Assembly (NCBI GenBank): GCA_043752345.1
Contig: JAYUYT010000036.1
Location: forward strand, 1-15,802
Origin: VFJL01 sp043752345
Lineage (GTDB): Bacteria > Pseudomonadota > Gammaproteobacteria > Burkholderiales > Nitrosomonadaceae
Direction of reading: 5' to 3'
DNA: 15,802 nucleotides
Below, piece after piece: positions 1-8,800 of the stretch; positions within the stretch are counted from its first letter, which is position 1; every line of letters starts with the position of its first letter. The position numbers and the translations under genes are program-made. The notes beneath the pieces are model-generated. The model had not been told where the DNA came from. It saw nothing but the letters and a program-made list of their open reading frames with translations, and ran no database searches.

Positions 1-579
1 ACCTGGCAGGTGCTGTTCTGGTTCACGGTGCTGTGCGCGCTTATCAGTCTGGTATTGATCCGCATCGTTGTGGTGACTGCTTCCAGTTACGGCTTGTCCC
101 AATACGCGCTGGAAATGGTGGTGCGAGTGCTGGTGCTGGAGTTGATTCCACTGGGTGCCGCCCTTTTTGTGGTGCTGCGTTCAAGCATGGCGATCAGTGT
201 CGGGTCGACGACCAGCCTCATGCGCACCGAGCTTGTTCCGCGCGTGATTGCCATCGGATTTTCGGTGGCGACACTGGCCGCGGTGAGCAGCGTGGTGGCG
301 CTGGTGCTGGCCTACCTAGTCGTTTATGGTTTGTCGCCATGGGGCTTTGCTGAGTACACGCGCATGGTCGGGCGCGTATTCGATCCGGTTGTCACCGTTA
401 CCTTTGTCCTCAAGACAGTGTGGTTCAGCCTGGCAGTCGCGGTGATTCCGCTTGCTTCGGTGCTGCAGGCGCAGCATGAGACCGCAAGGGAATCGAGCCC
501 TATGCCGCAAGGTACGGTACGATTGTTTTTGGTCTTGCTGTTGATCGAAGGTGTTTCTTTGGCAGCCAAGTACATTTAA
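1..579 (+). CDS. MlaE-family ABC transporter permease, 3' part
   Basis: This is a partial gene: the frame is open through base 1, so the true start lies upstream. The visible ~192 residues are very hydrophobic, with roughly four or five candidate membrane segments and few charged residues, ending in a last hydrophobic helix just before the stop. Nothing in the fragment is an ATPase motif. The assignment rests mainly on context: an MCE-domain (MlaD-like) gene starts 19 bp downstream and a small lipoprotein follows, the usual order permease - MCE protein - auxiliary lipoprotein in Mla-type phospholipid transport systems. In such systems the permease sits in the inner membrane and couples an MlaF-type ATPase (probably encoded upstream, outside the window) to lipid movement between the two membranes. 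Sequence resemblance to canonical MlaE is weak by eye, so a more general 'ABC permease' label is safer. Confidence 0.6.
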   Translation, partial: TWQVLFWFTVLCALISLVLIRIVVVTASSYGLSQYALEMVVRVLVLELIPLGAALFVVLRSSMAISVGSTTSLMRTELVPRVIAIGFSVATLAAVSSVVALVLAYLVVYGLSPWGFAEYTRMVGRVFDPVVTVTFVLKTVWFSLAVAVIPLASVLQAQHETARESSPMPQGTVRLFLVLLLIEGVSLAAKYI

Positions 580-598
580 AGTGGATAAACTACAACGT

Positions 599-1477
599 AT
601 GCAGCCCGAATCCCAATTCCAACCAATATCGCCGCCACCCAACATTGAATTCAAGGTCGTGCTGCTGCTGGTTCTGATGGCGGTGCTGGTGTTCAGTTCG
701 CTGGCGTATGTGATGTATGCACGCGGAGTGTTCGAAAGTACCCAGCAGGTAATATTGGTCGCAGATGATTCCGAAGGCGTGATCGTCGGCATGGACCTGA
801 CGTTCTCGGGTTTTCCAATAGGGCGCGTGCAGCGCGTTGAGCTGGCTGATGACGGCAAAGCCCGCATCGTGATAGAGGTGGCGCGCCAGGATGCCAAGTG
901 GTTGCGTACCAGCAGCGTTTTCATCATGGAACGTAGTGTGGTGGGCGGCATTCACCTGCGCGCGTTCACCGGGGTACTGACAGATCCGCCGCTGCCCGAT
1001 GGCGCTGTGCGCACGGTGTTGAGTGGTGACGCCACCGCAGAAATTCCACAACTCGTGAGCACCATACGCGTCCTGGTTGAGAATCTGGAGAACATGACTA
1101 AATCAGGCTCCAGCCTGAACATGAGTCTGGATAACGTGCAGACCGTCACGCAAAACCTCAAGGGTCCGTACGGTGCGCTAGGCGTGGTGCTAGGCAGCGA
1201 GGCGAATGCGAAAAAAGTCATCACCACCCTGGATGAGTCACAGGCTGCCATGGTCCAAGTCAATGCAATTCTGGGTGACGTACGGACCAGCCTTAAGAGC
1301 GTCGATGCCGTGCTGGCCGAAGCCCAGGCTGTTGGCGCCAACGCTCGGGTAGCCACCACCGACTTGGGTGCTTTGCGGGAGCAAGTGGAGATGAGTTTGC
1401 GCAAGGTGGAGCACCTGGTGGATGAAATTAACCGCAAATGGCCCTTGGCGCGTGACACGGAGCTTAAATTGCCATGA
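599..1477 (+). CDS. MlaD/MCE-domain substrate-binding protein of an ABC lipid transporter
   Basis: The protein is about 292 residues with a short cytoplasmic N-terminus, one transmembrane anchor (about residues 18-40), an MCE domain (about 45-125) containing the typical segments GVIVGMDLTFSGFPIGRV and VVGGIHLRAFTG, and a long polar helical tail (about 150-280) that looks coiled-coil. MCE proteins are periplasmic, bind lipids as oligomeric rings and feed an inner-membrane permease/ATPase. The upstream permease fragment and downstream lipoprotein (ATGA overlap) fit one operon. Start choice is uncertain: in-frame GTG codons at 551 and 581 are possible. I prefer ATG 599 because it avoids overlapping the permease and leaves a normal short N-terminus before the anchor; no strong Shine-Dalgarno sequence decides it. 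The domain call is confident; the exact substrate is not known, and MlaD specifically rather than another MCE protein is inference. Confidence 0.85.
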   Translation: MQPESQFQPISPPPNIEFKVVLLLVLMAVLVFSSLAYVMYARGVFESTQQVILVADDSEGVIVGMDLTFSGFPIGRVQRVELADDGKARIVIEVARQDAKWLRTSSVFIMERSVVGGIHLRAFTGVLTDPPLPDGAVRTVLSGDATAEIPQLVSTIRVLVENLENMTKSGSSLNMSLDNVQTVTQNLKGPYGALGVVLGSEANAKKVITTLDESQAAMVQVNAILGDVRTSLKSVDAVLAEAQAVGANARVATTDLGALREQVEMSLRKVEHLVDEINRKWPLARDTELKLP

Positions 1478-2124
1478 AAGTACTGTGGGCAATTGTAGTA
1501 ATCGGACTTGCCGGCTGCGCTAGCAGTCCCGTGCCACCGGACTGGCAGCTCAATGCGCATGGCTCACTCAAGAACTCGGTTACGGCTTATCTGGTGGGGA
1601 ACTCCAAACTGGCGGATGTGGAATTTGCCCGCGTGCGCACGGAGATTGCCAGCACCGGGCGCGCGGACTTGCTGGCGCGCGCCGAACTGGTGCGCTGTGC
1701 GGCCCAGGTAGCCAGTCTTGAATTCAGCAACTGCGAGCCGTTCCAGGCGCTGGCCAAGGATGCTGCCGCTGAGGAGCGCGCTTATGCCGACTATCTGGCA
1801 GGTCGCTGGACGGGACTGGACACGGCGCTGCTGCCTGCGCAACATCGCGCAGTGGTTGCCGGTGCGGGCGCGGCGCTCAATACCATCGACGATCCGCTGG
1901 CGCGGCTGGTCGCGGCTGGAACATTGTTGCAGGTGGGTCACCTGACACCCGAAGCCATAGCCGTTACCATCCAGACTGCCTCCGATCAGGGATGGCGCCG
2001 CCCGCTGCTCGTGTGGCTGGGTGTTGCGGCCCGTCGCGCAGAACAATTGAATGATAAAGAAGAAGTCGCGCGCCTGCAGCGGCGCATCGATCTGATCTCA
2101 AACAGTGGAGTATCAGTCCGCTGA
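1474..2124 (+). CDS. Small lipoprotein in Mla-type operon, function unknown
   Basis: This 216-residue protein starts in an ATGA overlap with the MCE gene, so the two are translationally coupled. Its N-terminus is a classic lipoprotein signal: M-K, a hydrophobic core, then the lipobox L-A-G-C with the lipidated Cys at residue 15. The residue after the Cys is Ala rather than Asp, which by the usual Lol rule predicts outer-membrane sorting. The mature part is rich in Ala and Leu, appears all-helical and carries two more cysteines (75 and 87) that could form a disulphide. I do not recognise a catalytic motif. Its position suggests a periplasmic or outer-membrane partner of the lipid transporter, comparable in place to the auxiliary lipoproteins of other MCE systems, but I see no clear relation to MlaC or PqiC. 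A conserved protein of unknown function is the safest label. Confidence 0.75.
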   Translation: MKVLWAIVVIGLAGCASSPVPPDWQLNAHGSLKNSVTAYLVGNSKLADVEFARVRTEIASTGRADLLARAELVRCAAQVASLEFSNCEPFQALAKDAAAEERAYADYLAGRWTGLDTALLPAQHRAVVAGAGAALNTIDDPLARLVAAGTLLQVGHLTPEAIAVTIQTASDQGWRRPLLVWLGVAARRAEQLNDKEEVARLQRRIDLISNSGVSVR

Positions 2125-2135
2125 ATAAATCTCGT

Positions 2136-2160
2136 CCGCCGTTTTAAGCATAACCGGCGG
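2136..2160 (+). other. GC-rich hairpin after the Mla-type operon
   Basis: CCGCCG at 2136-2141 and CGGCGG at 2155-2160 form a perfect 6-bp stem with a 13-base loop, 12 bases after the lipoprotein stop. No T-run follows, so it is not a standard intrinsic terminator. It could be an RNA stability or attenuation hairpin, or chance. The rest of the 75-bp gap before the next gene shows no convincing promoter. Confidence 0.3.
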
Positions 2161-2199
2161 CAGCATCAATCCTGATTCCTGTCATGGACAATCTTGGCA

Positions 2200-3555
2200 A
2201 TGAGAAAGAAAGTAAATAATTACATTTCCAGCATTGCCCCCAAGTTCTCCGTCGAGCTGCTGCAGGCGTTTCTTCCTACCTTGCTGTTGATTCTGATTGG
2301 CATGTTCCTGATCTACCAATATGTCGATCCCGCGCCACCTGAAAGGATTGCAATGTCCATCAGTATGGAAGAAGGCAACTACAAAGCCTACGCCACGATT
2401 TATCAGGTACTCCTGAAAGAGAGCGGGATAAACCTTGAGCTGCATGCGTCAAAAGGTGTTATTGACGATATCAGAAAATTGAAGAATCCAGATTCCAATG
2501 TCGAGATGGCTTTCATACAAGATGGGGTCGCGAGTGCCGAAGGGTCAGAAAACCTGGTATCGCTGGGTAGCTTGTATTACGAGCCGGTTTGGATTTTCTG
2601 CCGTTGTAAAAAGGAGATAACTCACTTATCAGATTTGAAAGGCCGCAAAATTGCAGTCGGTAAGGACGGAAGCGGGACTAGATCCCTGGCAATGACCCTG
2701 CTGAATTCCAGTGGGATCAATGTTGACAACACCCAACTTGTTTCCATCGGCAATCAAGGGGCTGCTGACGCGCTGCGTAAAGGAGAGATTGATGCGGCAA
2801 TTTTTGTGGACACACCCGAGTCGGCATTAATCCGTGAGATTTCCCGAGATCCTTCCTTGCGTCTGGTAAGCCTGGATCAGGCAGAGGCCTATACCAGACA
2901 GTTTCCCTACCTGCATCATCTCATCTTACCGGAAGGTTCTCTGGATATAGAGAACAATATTCCCGCGCGTGATGTGCATTTACTTGCACCCACCGCAGTG
3001 CTGGTCGTTCGTAACGATGTCCATCCAGCGCTAGTTTACCTGATGCTTAAAATAGTCTCGAAGATACATGGTGGCGCAGGACTTCTGAATAAGAAAGGTG
3101 AATTTCCCGCCAGCTTGGATTCTGACTTTCCGCTGAGCGCACAGGCCGAGAATTTCTATCAAAACGGGCTGCCGTTTCTGGATAAGTACCTGCCGTTCTG
3201 GGCGGCCACTTTTGTCAACCGGATGCTGATTGTTTTGATACCTTTGCTGGCTTTACTCATTCCGCTGACAAAGATTATTCCCGTAATCTATATCCGGCTG
3301 GTAAAGATGAAACTGTTCAGGTACTACGGTGAACTGCGTTTTCTGGAAACCCAGATTCAGGCCGACACCGACAAACAGGAATTTAAAAAATACCTGGCCG
3401 AACTCGGTAATATTGAAGACAAGGTAAATGGGCTGCGATTGCCGGTCTCGTTCTCTCAGCATTTATATGAATTGAGGGGGCATATTGAACTAGTGCGAAC
3501 CAAGCTTGAACGACTGAGTAATTCCAATCCCATTCCATCAGTGACACTTCGTTGA
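2200..3555 (+). CDS. TAXI-family TRAP transporter solute-binding protein, membrane-anchored
   Basis: The protein has 451 residues. Residues ~22-42 form an N-terminal membrane anchor. Residues ~48-325 look like a TAXI-type periplasmic binding domain, with the recognisable stretch DLKGRKIAVGKDGSGTRSLA (145-164), which matches the family's G-S/G-T ligand loop, and an LVSIGNQGAADALRKGEIDA segment. A second strong hydrophobic segment (~338-366) is followed by a charged, helical, probably cytoplasmic tail of about 85 residues. TAXI proteins normally deliver organic acids or amino acids to a fused TRAP permease, but no permease is visible on either side, and two-membrane-anchor versions may act as sensors instead. 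The start ATG at 2200 is preferred over a TTG at 2194; the ribosome site is weak. The last 11 codons and the stop (from 3520) lie inside a repeat element, so the C-terminus is probably recent. Ligand unknown. Confidence 0.82.
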   Translation: MRKKVNNYISSIAPKFSVELLQAFLPTLLLILIGMFLIYQYVDPAPPERIAMSISMEEGNYKAYATIYQVLLKESGINLELHASKGVIDDIRKLKNPDSNVEMAFIQDGVASAEGSENLVSLGSLYYEPVWIFCRCKKEITHLSDLKGRKIAVGKDGSGTRSLAMTLLNSSGINVDNTQLVSIGNQGAADALRKGEIDAAIFVDTPESALIREISRDPSLRLVSLDQAEAYTRQFPYLHHLILPEGSLDIENNIPARDVHLLAPTAVLVVRNDVHPALVYLMLKIVSKIHGGAGLLNKKGEFPASLDSDFPLSAQAENFYQNGLPFLDKYLPFWAATFVNRMLIVLIPLLALLIPLTKIIPVIYIRLVKMKLFRYYGELRFLETQIQADTDKQEFKKYLAELGNIEDKVNGLRLPVSFSQHLYELRGHIELVRTKLERLSNSNPIPSVTLR

Positions 3556-3645
3556 TATCCTTACTTACGCCTGGCCGTACTATTCGTACTGTCTGCGGCG
3601 TTCGTTCGTCATCGCCTGGTTTCACTCTCGAACTGGAACTGGAAT
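3521..3645 (+). repeat. 125-bp dispersed repeat with terminal inverted repeats, copy 1
   Basis: This 125-bp unit is found again, inverted, at 15579-15703. The two align end to end without gaps at about 105 of 125 positions by hand count; 19 of the 20 differences are transitions. Its ends are imperfect inverted repeats: ATTCCAATCCCATTCC at the left and, read from the other end, ATTCCAGTTCCAGTTC. Inside are nested short palindromes: ACGCC (3567-3571) with GGCGT (3597-3601), enclosing GTAC (3577-3580) with GTAC (3586-3589), so the unit can fold into a long hairpin. It carries no plausible protein. The left end overlaps the TAXI gene tail and the right end lies in the convergent gap before mltD. 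It resembles a MITE or a REP-like family; I do not recognise a named one. No clear target duplication is visible. Confidence 0.8.
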
Positions 3646-3669
3646 TGTTTGTTGCATCAGACAGAATGC

Positions 3670-5160
3670 TTAGCGTCTGTATTTGTTGGCATCAGCCAAT
3701 ATCACATTGCTTTTCTTCGCCGGGGCGGCAGGTTTCTTTGCAGGGGCTTTAGCAAGACGGATTTTCCCGGACGTGATTTGCTTGAGTACCAGTTTCTGGC
3801 CGATGGCCAGACGCTCGGTACGACTGTTCCATGACTGGATTTGCGCTACGCTGATGCCATGATGCATGGCGATGGTGGAGAGCGTATCGCCTTTTTTGAC
3901 GGCATAGACCAGGCTGCGTTCGAGTATTTTCAGTGCGACCGGCTGGTTGCGCATGGCAGAGATGTCCATACCAACACTGCTGCCGTTAAGCGGCACCAGT
4001 AAAGTCTGGCCCGGCGCAATCTTGCCATGCCGTGCAATGCCATTGACTTCCCTCAGCCGCGCTACGCTGATGCCATGCCGTGCCGAGATTCTCTCGGCAG
4101 TTTCTCCACTCTTCGCCTGATAGGCTTGCCATGACACCAGCGGTTTGCCATGATTTTCCAGGTTGGCCATGAAGGTTTCCACCTTGTCCACCGGCAGCAG
4201 CAGAGTGCGCGAACCGTTGACATTAATAACCGGACGGTTGTGGGCGGGGTTGAGTGCGTTGAATTCATCCATGGATATATCCGCAAGATCTGCCGCCAGT
4301 TTCACATCAATATGCTGGGTGGTTGCGACCTGTTCAAAATAAGGCTGATTGGGGATGGATTCAAGCATGATGCCGAAAGCCGCCGGATTGGAGATGATAT
4401 TTTTCATTGCGATCAGCTTGGGGACATAGTTACGGGTTTCGGATGGTTTCCTGATGCTGCTGAAATTCGCCGGCAAACCGTTGTTACGGTTCCGGGTGAG
4501 TGACCGCCCTACCGCGCCTTCGCCCCAATTATACGAAGCCAGCGCCAGCTCCCAATCGCCGAAGATGCGATGGAGGTTCTGTAAATAATCCAGCGCGGCA
4601 CTGGTGGCGGCGACAATGTCGCGCCGATCGTCATGCCACCAGTTCTGGTGCAGGCCGTAGTTCCTGCCGGTGGAGGGAATGAACTGCCAGATACCAGAAG
4701 CATGGCTGCGGGAATAGGCGGTGGGATTGAAGGCGCTCTCAATAATCGGCAGCAGGGCGATTTCGGTGGGCATACCGCGGCGCTCTACCTCTTCGACGAT
4801 ATGGAACAGATAGCGCTTGCTGCGTTCAACGACGCGGTTGATGTATTCCGGGCGGCTGGCGTAGAAGTTTTCGCTATTGCGCACCTCTACGCTGTTTAAT
4901 TCAGCCATGGCGAAACCGTTGCGTATGCGTTCCCACAGATCAGCCGGGGGCGTGGATAGGTTGGCAGTAAAGCCGGCCATTTCGGAGGGCGGCGTTAAAG
5001 CCAGACTTTCTGCGGCGGAGGCATCATCGGCGCCACTCGCTGCTGTCGGCACAAGCTGAATGAAGGATTGTTCGGTGGGTGCCGCTGTACTCGCTGTGGG
5101 GTTTGCAATAGCAAGCATTAAGCCGACAATTAGGGCGGCTACCGATCGTTGTATGCGCAT
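3670..5160 (-). CDS. mltD: Membrane-bound-type lytic murein transglycosylase D
   Basis: This 496-residue periplasmic enzyme cleaves the MurNAc-GlcNAc bond of peptidoglycan to give 1,6-anhydromuropeptides. The order is: Sec signal peptide (1-27, ending STA-A), a linker, a GH23 lysozyme-like SLT domain (~118-240) and two LysM peptidoglycan-binding modules (~343-391 and ~417-461). In the SLT domain the catalytic Glu is E141 in LLPIIESAFNP, followed by the family motif ASGIWQFIPSTGRNYGL and later LALASYNWGEG. The C-terminus is a short Lys/Pro/Ala-rich tail. Unlike E. coli MltD, no lipobox cysteine is present, so it is probably soluble or held by LysM. The start was set at the ATG at 5158-5160 because it gives a signal peptide; an in-frame upstream extension to about 5409 overlaps queF and has no protein-like character. 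It follows queF on the same strand after 157 bp. Confidence 0.95.
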   Translation of the reverse strand: MRIQRSVAALIVGLMLAIANPTASTAAPTEQSFIQLVPTAASGADDASAAESLALTPPSEMAGFTANLSTPPADLWERIRNGFAMAELNSVEVRNSENFYASRPEYINRVVERSKRYLFHIVEEVERRGMPTEIALLPIIESAFNPTAYSRSHASGIWQFIPSTGRNYGLHQNWWHDDRRDIVAATSAALDYLQNLHRIFGDWELALASYNWGEGAVGRSLTRNRNNGLPANFSSIRKPSETRNYVPKLIAMKNIISNPAAFGIMLESIPNQPYFEQVATTQHIDVKLAADLADISMDEFNALNPAHNRPVINVNGSRTLLLPVDKVETFMANLENHGKPLVSWQAYQAKSGETAERISARHGISVARLREVNGIARHGKIAPGQTLLVPLNGSSVGMDISAMRNQPVALKILERSLVYAVKKGDTLSTIAMHHGISVAQIQSWNSRTERLAIGQKLVLKQITSGKIRLAKAPAKKPAAPAKKSNVILADANKYRR

Positions 5161-5317
5161 GGCGCTGGTTGTGATTAATAGCTTTGTGGATTCAAAATTC
5201 GAATAAACCCGTGTTGGATTTATCCGCCAGCACCAGCATAAAAAACCAAGCTGATAGTAGCCAACCACACTCGGTTGCGCAAGGATTTTCTGTGGGGCTG
5301 GCGAGAGTCCGGAAAAC

Positions 5318-5737
5318 TCACCCGCGCATATTGGACTGACTCTCAAATTTCCCCAGTTCCACCACCGCTGATGGCTTCCATCCTGGTTTGCGATGCTCCG
5401 CCACAACATTGGTGAAAATGCCGCCGCGCACGTAGAATTTGGCAGTGAGGCGCATGTATCTTGGCTTCAGGGCGGCGACCAGGTCATCGAGGATACGATT
5501 GGTGACGGCTTCGTGGAACGCGCCTTCGTTACGGTAAGACCAGATGTAGAGCTTGAGGCTTTTAAGCTCGATGCATTTTTTATCGGGGATGTAATCCAGA
5601 ATCAGGGTGGCAAAATCCGGCTGCCCGGTTTTCGGACACAGGCAGGTAAACTCCGGAATTTCCATGTGAATATGGTAATCCCGTGTCGGGGTCGGATTGG
5701 GAAAGGTTTCCAGTTTTTTCGCGGGGCGGCTAGGCAT
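5318..5737 (-). CDS. queF: NADPH-dependent 7-cyano-7-deazaguanine reductase (unimodular QueF)
   Basis: QueF reduces the nitrile of preQ0 to the amine of preQ1 in the queuosine tRNA-modification pathway, in the cytoplasm, using two NADPH. At 139 residues this is the short, single-domain (Bacillus YkvM-like) form rather than the ~280-residue E. coli form. Diagnostic features: FTCLCPKTGQPDFA (31-43), where Cys34 is the nucleophile that forms the thioimide and Asp41 the general acid; the NADPH-binding signature ELKSLKLY; and the substrate-binding His-Glu in GAFHEAV. A second cysteine (C32) stands where Bacillus has Ser. The gene runs divergently from smc across a 99-bp gap and precedes mltD. No other queuosine gene is in the window. 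Confidence 0.96.
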   Translation of the reverse strand: MPSRPAKKLETFPNPTPTRDYHIHMEIPEFTCLCPKTGQPDFATLILDYIPDKKCIELKSLKLYIWSYRNEGAFHEAVTNRILDDLVAALKPRYMRLTAKFYVRGGIFTNVVAEHRKPGWKPSAVVELGKFESQSNMRG

Positions 5738-5811
5738 TCTCTTATCTCGGTTAAATCGGTTAGAATGGTCTTCCCTAGGGTTGTCTTTTAGGGCGTTTTT
5801 TGGTTTGCCCG

Positions 5812-5817
5812 ATTATA
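5812..5817 (-). promoter_or_regulatory. Candidate -10 box for queF
   Basis: On the minus strand the sequence reads TATAAT, a perfect -10 match, about 75 bases upstream of the queF ATG in the queF/smc divergent gap. The -35 region is poor (no TTGACA-like hexamer 16-18 bases away). The same bases read TATAAC on the plus strand (5814-5819), so the site could alternatively serve smc. This is a motif match only. Confidence 0.3.
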
Positions 5818-5836
5818 ACTGGTAACAAACAATAAA

Positions 5837-8800
5837 TTGCGCCTCTCCCACATCAAACTTGCCGGTTTCAAATCCTTTGTTGATCCTACTAATATTCCAG
5901 TTCCCGGTGATCTGGTAGGAGTGGTCGGCCCCAACGGCTGCGGCAAATCCAATGTGATCGATGCGGTGCGCTGGGTGTTGGGCGAATCGAGGGCATCCGC
6001 ACTGCGCGGCGAGTCCATGCAGGACGTCATTTTCAACGGCTCGGCCAATCGCAAGCCGGTGGGACGCGCCAGCGTTGAGCTGATATTTGACAACAGTCTG
6101 GGCAAAGCGGCGGGACAGTGGTCGAGCTATGCGGAGATTTCCATCAAGCGGGTGTTGTTGCGGGATGGCGAATCAACCTATTACATCAACAACATCCACG
6201 TACGTCGCCGCGATATTGCCGATATCTTTCTTGGCACCGGTATAGGTGGGCGCGGCTACGCCATTATCGAGCAGGGAATGATTTCCCGCATCATCGAGGC
6301 CAAACCGGAGGAACTGCGCGTATTTCTGGAGGAGGCCGCAGGGGTTTCCAAATACCGCGAGCGCCGCCGCGAAACCGAATTACGTTTGAACGACACTCGC
6401 GAAAACCTGTTGCGGGTGGACGATATCTGCCAGGAACTGGGAAAGCAGTTGCAGCATCTGGAAGAGCAGGCCAAGGTCGCCAGCCAGTTCAAGGAGATGC
6501 AGGGTCAGTTGCACACCGCGCAGAACCTGTTGTGGCTGGCGCGCAAACAGGAAGCGGCGGGGCAGCGTATCCGCACCGAAAAGGAAATCCAGCGGCTGGA
6601 AATGGAGCTGGAAGCTGAAACCGCACGTCTGCGCGATGCGGAAAAACGTCTGGAAGAAAAACGCGCTCAGCATTATGCCGCCGGCGACAGCTTGCATCAG
6701 GCACAGGGCGAGCTGTATGCCGCCAATGCGGAAGTGGCGCGGATCGAGCAGCAGATACAGTATCTGCGCGAGAACCGCCAGCGCATGGAATTGCAGATCA
6801 CGGCGGCGAAGAGCCAGCTGGAGCATCACGGAGAACAAAAGGAGAGCGCTGCTGACAGTTTAAGCCGCTGGCGCAGCGAACTTGCACGGGCGCAACTGAC
6901 CCATGAAGCCGGCAAACAAAAAACCGCGACAGAAAACGAGAAATTGCCGCTGGCGGAATCCGTCTTCCGTTCGAGCCAGGAGAAACTGGGAGAAATGCAG
7001 CGCGGCTTGTTGCTGGTCGAGCAGAGCGGGCAACTGGAAGAAAGTCATCGCACCCATGCCGAGAAAACTCTGCAGCAGTTGGAATTGCGTCGCGAACGGC
7101 TGCTGGAGGAGCAGGGGTCGCTGCCACAACCTGACGACGAAGGGTTGTCCCGCTTGCAGCGCGAGACGGACAGTGTTGCTGCGGACCTGAAACAGAAACA
7201 GGAAGCACTCGCGCAAGCGGTAGAGCGCCTGCCCGGTGCGGAGGGAAGCAAGCGTGAGCTTGCACGCAAGGTGCAAGCACTGGAGCAGCAGATCACTCAA
7301 GCGGAAGCCCGACTCGATGCGCTGCAACGCTTGCAGCATCGGCTCGAAGGCAACGAAGGATTAAGTGCATGGATTAGCAAGCATCAGCTGGATGCATCGC
7401 CGCGTTTGTGGCAAAGCATCCAGATTGAAAAGGGTTGGGAAGACGCGCTGGAAGCGGTATTGCGCGAGCGTCTGAACAGTGCGCAGCTTGAGCGGCTGGA
7501 AACGGCGCAGGATTGGGTGAGCGATTCGCCCCCCGGAAAATGGGCGCTGTTTGAAGCGGCCGGATCAGCCGGGCAAGCTGAAGACAGGCTGCAAAGCAAG
7601 GAAGGCTGGACGCCGCTGCAAGGGTATCTGACTTGTGCTGACAGCAGAATAGAAGCCGTGTTGAACGAATGGCTGAGCGGCATATTTGTGGTTGATGGCA
7701 TGCAGGACGGTCTCGCGCAGCGAACGAGACTGGCTTGTGGCGAGATGCTGGTAACGCGCGAAGGTCATATTTTCACCCGTCACAGCCTCACTTACTATGC
7801 GCCCGATTCGCAATTGCACGGAGTGCTGGCGCGGCAGCGGGAGATAACCCAGATCAGTATCGAAGTGGCTGCGCTAGGACGCGGTCTCCTCCTGGAGAAG
7901 TCTGCCCTGGCGACAGCGGAAGAAATTTGTCGTGAACTGGAAGTATCAGTCGCGCGCTTGCGTCAGGATAGTGAGCAGCTTCAGCAGCAGCACCATGATC
8001 TGCAGATACAGGTGCTGAAGCTTACCCAGTTGGCCGAACGCGCCAGCCAGCGCCGCAGCCAGATTGAAGGTGAGCTGGCAGAAATCGCGCAGCAGACAGC
8101 AGCGGAAACTTCGCAGAAACGGAATGCCGAAACAAAACTGGCGGAATATCAAATTCAAATTGAGGCTCTGCGGGAACAGGTGCAGCAGGAGAAGCTGGCG
8201 GCGGAAGCGGCGGAGCAGTCTCTCAACACTCAGCGTCAGCTTGCACAGAATGCGGCAAGAGAAATGCAGGAAGCTGCTTTCTATGAAAAGACTTGTCAAA
8301 ATAAAATCGTCGAGGTGGAGAACTCCATTCATATCATCGACGGGAATATTACCGAACTAAGAAACAATCTGGAGAAATTGCAGACCGAGCAGGGTGGTTT
8401 TGATGAAACACCGCTGAACAGTCAGTTACAGGAATGGCTGGCGTTGCGGGAGCAGCGTGAATTGGCATTGGCAACAGCGCGCAATGCTTTGGAAGGTGCG
8501 GCCAACGAGTTGCGGGAAATAGAGCAGGAGCGCATGACTTCCGAGCAGAAGCTGCACCCGTTGCGGGAATCCATCAGCCAGGCGCGCCTCAAGGAACAGG
8601 AAGCGCGCATTACCGAGAATCAGTTTGGCGAACAGTTAAAGGAAGCGGAAGCCAACGAGGAGGAATTGCTGTTAGCTCTGGGCAAAACGCGGCCTGCTAC
8701 ATTGCAGACCGAGATCAATCGCCTGAATACCGAGATTGCGGCCTTGGGCGCGGTCAATCTCGCTGCGCTGGAGGAGTTGCAGGCCTCTCAGGAGCGCAAG

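Noticed and set aside
316..951. 211-codon minus-strand frame across the permease/MCE junction
   Set aside because: It covers two good plus-strand genes and its translation is low-complexity Ser/Thr/Arg sequence without a domain.
2184..2219. Short 11-residue ORF overlapping the TAXI gene start, as a possible leader peptide
   Set aside because: No ribosome site, no attenuator structure and no amino-acid bias that would suggest regulation.
3383..3625. 80-codon minus-strand frame running through the 125-bp repeat copy 1
   Set aside because: The equivalent frame in repeat copy 2 is broken by stops, so the repeat does not conserve a peptide.
5161..5317. Promoter for mltD (minus strand TTGCGC, 17 bases, TACTAT) in the gap after queF
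   Set aside because: Matches to consensus are only about half in each hexamer. A promoter here is plausible but not supported by sequence.
5738..5811. PreQ1-riboswitch-like leader of queF: on the minus strand GGGC...GCCC hairpin followed by an A-rich tail (TAAAAGACAA)
   Set aside because: The loop lacks the C-rich segment needed to pair with a tail sequence near the ribosome site, and the tail is too far from the queF start. Only the general hairpin plus A-rich layout is shared.
5837..5839. TTG start of smc as a sign of a wrong or broken start
   Set aside because: The conserved SMC N-terminus begins exactly at this codon and no in-frame ATG or GTG alternative fits; rare start codons are normal.
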